From Periplaneta americana (taxonomy: Eukaryota > Arthropoda > Insecta > Blattodea > Blattidae), in contig NC_091118.1 of the NCBI RefSeq assembly GCF_040183065.1, forward strand, positions 212,467,029 to 212,531,028: a stretch of 64,000 nucleotides of DNA. Direction: 5' to 3'. Positions 58,417-64,000 of this stretch are shown here, piece by piece (positions within the stretch are counted from its first letter, which is position 1; each line of letters opens with the position of its first letter). The translations under genes were made by a program, and so were the position numbers. Below the pieces are notes generated by a model, which had not been told where the DNA came from, did not search any database, and worked only from the letters and a program-made list of their open reading frames with translations.

Positions 58417-59279
58417 CAGGATGTTTAAAAAATACGGGGCATAATTTCAGGTATGTATTTTCCACATGGAGCCAATCAAAATAGTTCATTACAACATGTG
58501 TCCGGAAATGCTTCATTTCCGAGTTATGGCCTTCACAACATTGAAATTTACCGGAACGTTTTTCTTTCCGCAGGTCGTTGTCATTACAGAAGATGTTCAA
58601 AATGTCCACCTCCTGATTGAATACAGACCTCACATCGATGTCTCATGACTTGCGAACTGTGACCTGTACACGTTGCAAATGATAAGGATACAATTGATAC
58701 TCTTTCAACAGTCTCCAGACAGTCGTATGAGGAACATTGACTTGCACCGCTACCCTTCGTGTGCTGATAGAAGGAGTCATGTTCGCAGCCTCCAGAATCT
58801 CCTCCTGTACTTCTGGAGTTGTAGATCTTGGTCGTCCCCTTCCCCAACCAGGAGAGTTAAATTTTCCATACTCGCACAGATGGTAATGGAGACGTACAAA
58901 TGTCTTCCGATCTGAACATTGTCGCTGTGGGTACCTCTCCTGGTACAAACGACGAGCCAGCGCAGCATTGCCGTCCGCCTTACCGTACATGAAGTGTATC
59001 TCTGCCAGCTCTTGATTTGAATACATGTCGCACAGTCTAACGCCTACACAACACTGAATGTAACCTTCGCCTCGGAATGAACTGTCAGAGTGCCCTCTTA
59101 ATGTCTCCTTTGACGGCAACGACCTGCGGAAAGAAAAACGTTCCGGTGAATTTCAATGTTGTGAAGGCCATAACTCGGAAATGAAGCATTTCCGGACACA
59201 TGTTGTAATGAACTATTTTGATTGTCTACATGTGGGAAATACATACCTGAAATTATGCCCCGTATTTTTAAACACCCTG
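58417..59279. mobile_element. Mariner-like element (863 bp) with about 160-bp TIRs
   Basis: CAGGATGTTTAAAAAATACG GGGC at the left and GCCCCGTATTTTTAAACACC CTG at the right, with TA on both sides. The inverted repeats run 58417-58579 and 59119-59279 and stay highly similar throughout (GTGTCCGGAAATGCTTCATT TCCGAG). Between them is a truncated transposase on the minus strand. Confidence 0.93.
58643..59119 (-). pseudogene. N-terminal part of a mariner-like transposase
   Basis: It contains YSNQELAEIHFMYGKADGNA, ALARRLYQERYPQRQCSDRK TF (N-terminal helix-turn-helix), GWGRGRPRSTTPEVQEEILE and VNVPHTTVWRLLKEYQLYPY HLQRVQ (second HTH). The DDE catalytic domain is absent: the frame ends just where it should begin. 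A likely start is the ATG of MYSNQ. The element is non-autonomous. Confidence 0.88.
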
Positions 59280-59607
59280 TATACAAGATGAATCTAAATT
59301 CGACCGACAAACTGTGTTATTATCGCCGCGCTCTCATGGTTAACATTCGGCAGGTCTTTGAAATTTAATTGTATTATTGTTTTCAATTTCTAATGTCGCC
59401 GCTCCAATCATTCGCCTCAATTTAAATATTGCAACCAATAAGCTGCTTCCATTATTAAATGACACCTACTTGTCTAATCAGCGTGGACTAAAACCCAGGC
59501 TGCAATGTCTTGTGCTGAGGACGAACATTAAGGTAAGTTATGTGATTAAAAATTATTATTAAAGAGTTATTATTAAGAGTTAAGAATGTCAACGTACTCG
59601 TATATGA

Positions 59608-59674
<67 letters not shown>
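59608..59674. repeat. (AAT)n microsatellite
   Basis: About 22 units. Confidence 0.95.
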
Positions 59675-60116
59675 GCCATTTAACAATATAACAAACTACA
59701 GTCGCGACGCTGTTATTCCCGGCGTGACTCCTCTTCTTTGCTTACGTCTTAGGAAGTGAAGGCTCTGTAAAGTCTAGATAGGTAGTATCGTTCGCCATTT
59801 TTGTTCTTTCGTTGCCGAGCTACCAGACGAGGAATCTATTTGCCACACCGTTAAACATTATTACGTAGTAGTTTCTATGATAATAAATCAAACGCAATGT
59901 AATTCAGCAAATAATTGAGCGGCAAATAACGTCTTCGTGTGCTTTCTGCGAACGCCAACGAAAGAGCCAAAATGGTGAGCGGTTATATTAAGTATTTATC
60001 GAGCCTTAAGAAATGAATAACGTCATCATCAGCGAATCACAAGACGCACACGTTTAAATGTAGCCGACCTGCAACGTGATTGACTGCCGGAAATTAGAGC
60101 GACGGGACAGTGCTTA

Positions 60117-60313
60117 AGGCTGGTTCACAATAAACCGGGAACTGAAACGGCAACGAGAACGAGAACGGAAATATTATTAAAATAAATGTATTTAAATGTG
60201 AGGCTTCACAATTAACTATTGTGAACGTTCACATTTAAATACATTTATTTTAACATTATTTCCATTCTCGTTCTCGTTGTCATTTCCGTTCCCGGTTTAT
60301 TGTGAACCAGCAT
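60117..60313. mobile_element. Harbinger-like MITE (197 bp)
   Basis: It is an almost perfect palindrome: AGGCTGGTTCACAATAAACC GGGAA at the left and TTCCCGGTTTATTGTGAACC AGCAT at the right, with TTA on both sides (60114-60116; 60314-60316). It shares its TIRs with the 45225-46096 element, of which it is a deletion-derived relative. Confidence 0.92.
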
Positions 60314-60778
60314 TTATTCTTATGGAGGAAGTAGACGTGACAACGTGACGCTTAGAGTGAAACCTACAGAGCAACAATCGGTCGGCAAAATTATGTTTTA
60401 AAAGCACACCGCATGTTATTGTATGATGCCAACATGTTAAGCATGAGGCCGCGGCGATAATAACTGATAGGAGACATCATTTGAAGCAGGGGTGTAGGCC
60501 TATTTAAGGCCTGGCGGGCTCTGGCGGCACCAAGGTACTATTTTTCGGCGCCAGGGCACTTTTGTGATTTTCATATTATAGACAGATTTTTCTGAAGTCT
60601 GATTAGTATAATATACAGAATGTAACTAAAATGTATGTTAAAAACTTCAGGGGCGTATTCCTCTCATAGAGTGGATGAATAAATGTTATATGAACATTGG
60701 TGCACAAACACTTCATTTCCTTGCTACAGCTCTTTTCATTCAACATTAAGCCTACTTACGTTGATGCGGTACATTACT

Positions 60779-60950
60779 TACTTACTGGTTTTTAAGGAAC
60801 CCGGAGGTTCATTGCCGCCCTCACATAAGCCCGCCATCGGTCCCTATCCTGAGCAAGATTAATCCAGTCCCTACCATCATATCCCACCTCCCTCAAATCC
60901 ATTTTAATATTATCTTCCCATCTACGTCTCGGCCTCCCCAAAGGTGAGGT
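60779..60950 (-). mobile_element. LINE tail (family L1tail), terminal 170 bp
   Basis: The reverse complement of the GGCCGAGACG...AACCTCCGGGTTCCTTAAAA ACCAGTAAGTAAGTAA end. Only about 55 codons (GRPR...VRAAMNLRVP) remain. Confidence 0.88.
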
Positions 60951-61280
60951 ACATTATGAAATAAAAATAGCATACCACATGGAAATATCAATGTTTGCGC
61001 TGGCAAACCAGGCTCAACGGAGAATGATGCAAAGAATTCTTAGAGTACACCTTAGCGAATCTAACTACTTGGCTCCTCTAGGCAGAGAAAAATATTTCCG
61101 TCCCTTATTTCGCCCTATATGTGTTTCTAATATCGGAAATGCCTGACTCAGATAAATCGGCACTCCACTATGTTCGGTACTGTTCGGCACATTCTTACAC
61201 TCTGATGTATCTGGACTCGAACTGGAACAAGCTGGTTGTGTTTGTTTTTTAAATAGCACATCTATTTTTGCATTTTTTTC

Positions 61281-61580
61281 TCACATTTTCCTCTTTTTTA
61301 ATGCCTTGTCTTTCGCGAGTTTCCAGTATTGTTGTTTAGTCAGCTGTCCGAAGACACGTCTGGACTCCACAAGTGACACCATCAAGGCATCACTCATAAG
61401 GCAATTTGGCCAAGAGATACTGAGGTAGGGTGGCCAGTTCCTTTTCGTCTCCATTGCATACATCGCTGACTAATTACATATTACAGTAGTCACACTTCAG
61501 ATGCATACAAACAATATTGTCCTTCCTCTGGCACATATCGTGAAGTGAGATATACTGCCTGATAATAGATGTACATTTCA
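61281..61580 (-). repeat. Dispersed repeat with a short open frame
   Basis: The minus frame reads METKRNWPPYLSISWPNCLM SDALMVSLVESRRVF and KQQYWKLAKDKALKKRKM. Part of the sequence is shared with 17395-17530. I do not recognise the family; repetition argues against a host gene. Confidence 0.45.
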
Positions 61581-61753
61581 GAACCTCAATCAGAGGTTTT
61601 TCTGACTGTCACGCATAATGAATATTAAAATATAAATATAAATCATCTAGGTACAAAACAACTGCACTCTTTACTGTTTCAAATTAAAATTAATGCGTTG
61701 ATGCTGGCTACTTTTATGACAGAGTTAGCGAGCAACGAGATTTGCCTTCCTAA

Positions 61754-62125
61754 AGACCCATTCACAACGATAATTAAACATAACCGTAACATAAACACAG
61801 AAGTTTGCGCCCAGGCTACCAAATGGGAACATTCATAATGATTCACATAAGCATTGACATAAACATTACCGTAAGACGTTAACATGAAAGTTTGCAAACT
61901 CCAAACTTTCATGCTTATGCTTACGTGATTTGCAAACAGAACACAATCGAGGAGCGCTGAAGTATATGACAGAATATGAGGAAATGGCGTCGTTGTTATG
62001 TTTCCATGGTTACCAAGTATGTTTGCTGTTATGTGAATGATGGTATGACTTCTTGATTTTTTCGTAACTTTTATATTCTTAAGTTAACGCTTACGTTATG
62101 TTTGATTTCCATTGTGAATGAGCCT
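61754..62125. mobile_element. Harbinger-like MITE, family M2, TAA target site
   Basis: AGACCCATTCACAACGATAA TTAAACATAAC at the left and GTTATGTTTGATTTCCATTG TGAATGAGCCT at the right. TAA is duplicated at 61751-61753 and 62126-62128. The interior shares CGTTAACATGAAAGTTTGCA AACTCCAAACTTTCATGCTTAT with 63193-63794. Confidence 0.85.
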
Positions 62126-63189
62126 TAACGTACCGTAACATAATACGAGTAAGTTCTTTAAGTTTACCACGTGAGACTCTCACGGTGAGAGGGCATAACA
62201 TTGAAAAAGTGCTATGATCGCATTGTGACACTATTATTGAAAAACTGTTCTTTTTCCCGTTGGTAGATCGTTGATTAAATTTGAACTGATTGTTGCCAAT
62301 GATTCATATCTTGTCCATTTTGCGTTTAAGTTCATGTACTCTTTTAAACAGTTATGAATAAAATTAAAAAATACGGTACAAAAAATTAACAGTAATACGG
62401 TAGGTTAAAAACCGCCCCCTCAAATTTGCCACCCTAGGCAGCTGCCTAGTCTGCCCCTGACTGTTGCCGTTAGCTTCTGTTCACTTCAGTGTCAATATTC
62501 GCCGATTTCTGCTCGTAAATCAAAGGTTCCGTAATAAACGACTAGATAGAGATGGACCAATACTTTGAGCTCTGGACTCTCCAGACCTAAACTCACTAGA
62601 CCAGGCCTGCACAAGGTTTGCGGTCTCCGAGCCGGCTCACAGCTCATGAGCGGAATGCAGATATTAGCTGCGCTCAGTATAGGGGTGGACTGGAAGAAGG
62701 GATGATCTCGTACAAAATATATACAAAAGGGAAGTACTATTACGAGTGTTTGTGAAATGAATTCCCGTTCAGTGTTTGCAAAACTATCTTGGACTATTAT
62801 TAATTAATAAAGAAATATTTATTTTACAGAAGTAATAGAAATTCTATAGCTACTTAAATGTACAATATCATTTTGTTATATTTTTATTTATCAGTACATC
62901 AAAACGACGTTTTATGCTGTTGGCAGCTGAAAGAAACAGTAGCCTACTGATCGTAATGAAACATCAGTTACAGATGTTCGATGTCTGCCTTCATTAAAGT
63001 TGATTATAGAAAACAGTTGCTCACAAATATAATTGTTGAGCCAAACATAGGAATCATTTTCACAGCCAGCCTGTGTAGTCGTGGATATTATTGCTAATGT
63101 TTAGTCTTGTAAAACTCAACCACGCTAGTAGTATTATTCAAACGATCTTTAGCCCTTAGGTCACATTGAATATCAATAACTTCGAGCTG
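62126..63189. other. No gene seen
   Basis: 62430-62460 contains AGGCAGCTGCCTAGTCTGCC CCTG, a probable hAT-type terminus without an identified partner (a candidate start is CAGGGGTGTAGGC at 60488). The rest is unassigned. Confidence 0.35.
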
Positions 63190-63192
63190 TAA

Positions 63193-63794
63193 AGGTCCAT
63201 TCACAATGAAAATTAAACATAAACATAACGTAAGCATAAAACCTTGTGTCCATGTTATTTAATGAAAGCATTCACAATGAATTACATAATCTTAATCATA
63301 AGACGTTAAAATGAAAGTCTGCAAACTCCAAACTTTCATGCTTATGTTTATGCGATTTGGAAACAGTACACAAGCGGAAAGCGTGTTTTCACTTTTTGTT
63401 TAACATCTCATGGGCTTTGCCTACAGGCAATATTTTGATCTATTGGCCGTGATGATAGCTAGGCGCGCAAAATGGAATCATATGACGAAGAGTTGATTAT
63501 TTTACATCTCCGTTTCTTTGATTTCAAGTATTGAAAGCCATATACTGATGCCATTGTAGTTATTAGAAACATAAATTGAATAGCTACATCGTCAGTCATT
63601 GTGCAATTCTCCATTTTTATGTAACAGATTCTGTAGTTTTGTTGATTCGGTATGTTTGTTTCCACACACGTGTTATGTTTACGTTATGTTTAATTTTCAT
63701 TGTGAATGGGCCTTGGCTACTTAAGTTTGTGGCATATGTTTATGTGCTTATGTTAATGTTTACGTTATGTTTAATTTTAATTGTGAATGAGCCT
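63193..63794 (+). mobile_element. Harbinger-like element, family M2, with duplicated right end
   Basis: AGGTCCATTCACAATGAAAA TTAAACATAA at the left and TTAATTTTAATTGTGAATGA GCCT at the right; TAA flanks both (63190-63192; 63795-63797). A second right-end copy (GTTTAATTTTCATTGTGAAT GGGCCT) ends at 63711. A 20-codon frame from 63472 (MESYDEELIILHLRFFDFKY) resembles the start of a Harbinger transposase. Confidence 0.8.
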
Positions 63795-64000
63795 TAAATC
63801 GTTAAATGTTATGTTCCGTCTTTTAGATTCCTCCATACTGTACTGTAGCAGTAGGTAAGCAACGTGAAACAGTTACTGAGAATAGGCCTACACACTGCAC
63901 TCCACTAGATAGCTGAGTGGTCGTTTCCCTCTCCTCTACCTATAGCAAGTCTATGTCATTCTGACGTATCTTCCTCTCCGTTTCGGCGAGCGGTAAAGAC

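Noticed and set aside
60488-62459. A 2 kb hAT element from CAGGGGTGTAGGC to its inverse near CTGCCCCTG
   Set aside because: Only the first few bases pair and the flanks show no 8-bp duplication.

Overview
This 64 kb window is AT-rich eukaryotic nuclear DNA from an insect. Transposable elements (TEs) and simple repeats dominate it, introns are kilobases long, and there is no operon structure. The recurrent LINE tail, the several tRNA-derived SINE families and the overall texture fit a large repeat-rich genome such as a cockroach. That assignment is inference; no species-specific marker was identified.

Two host genes are supported, and their 3' ends face each other. (1) Plus strand, 1848-8933: the last five coding exons of an interferon-related developmental regulator (IFRD1/IFRD2 family). 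The 266 visible residues cover the end of the IFRD domain and the whole C-terminal domain; the 5' exons lie off the left edge or were not found. (2) Minus strand, 54503-40240: a four-exon gene reconstructed here for about 410 aa. It has an N-terminal segment with a RHIM-like motif resembling the cytoplasmic region of PGRP-LC-type IMD-pathway receptors, one membrane span, a 29-nt microexon, and a 765-nt last exon with about six ankyrin repeats. All splice phases agree only when the microexon is included. This gene is the most interesting object in the window.

Layout. 1-1.85 kb: repeat fragments. 1.85-8.93 kb: IFRD exons, with introns holding a 1.2 kb TTCA-based minisatellite, three LINE tails and a LINE RNase H fragment. 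9-31 kb: intergenic, with MITEs, a tandem duplication, mariner/Tc1-like and hAT remnants, SINEs and LINE tails. 31-33 kb: a Helitron inside one arm of a long-terminal-inverted-repeat (TIR) element. 33.5-35.6 kb: a LINE 3' end whose UTR contains a 42-bp minisatellite. 35.8-38.6 kb: a nested repeat, three MITEs and a transposon-type pseudogene. 38.9-40.1 kb: a Penelope-like element as inverted copies. 40.2-54.5 kb: the ankyrin gene, with introns carrying a large compound microsatellite, a LINE, a PIF/Harbinger element, a second Helitron, a TIR element split by a solo LTR, and a second copy of that TIR element. 54.5-64 kb: (AAT)n arrays, a composite SINE with two later insertions, a mariner-like element with 160-bp TIRs, and Harbinger-like MITEs.

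Many insertions keep target-site duplications (TSDs), so the relative order of several nested events can be read directly. No rRNA, functional tRNA, CRISPR or prokaryotic feature was seen. TE names come from recognition of motifs, termini and TSDs, without database search.
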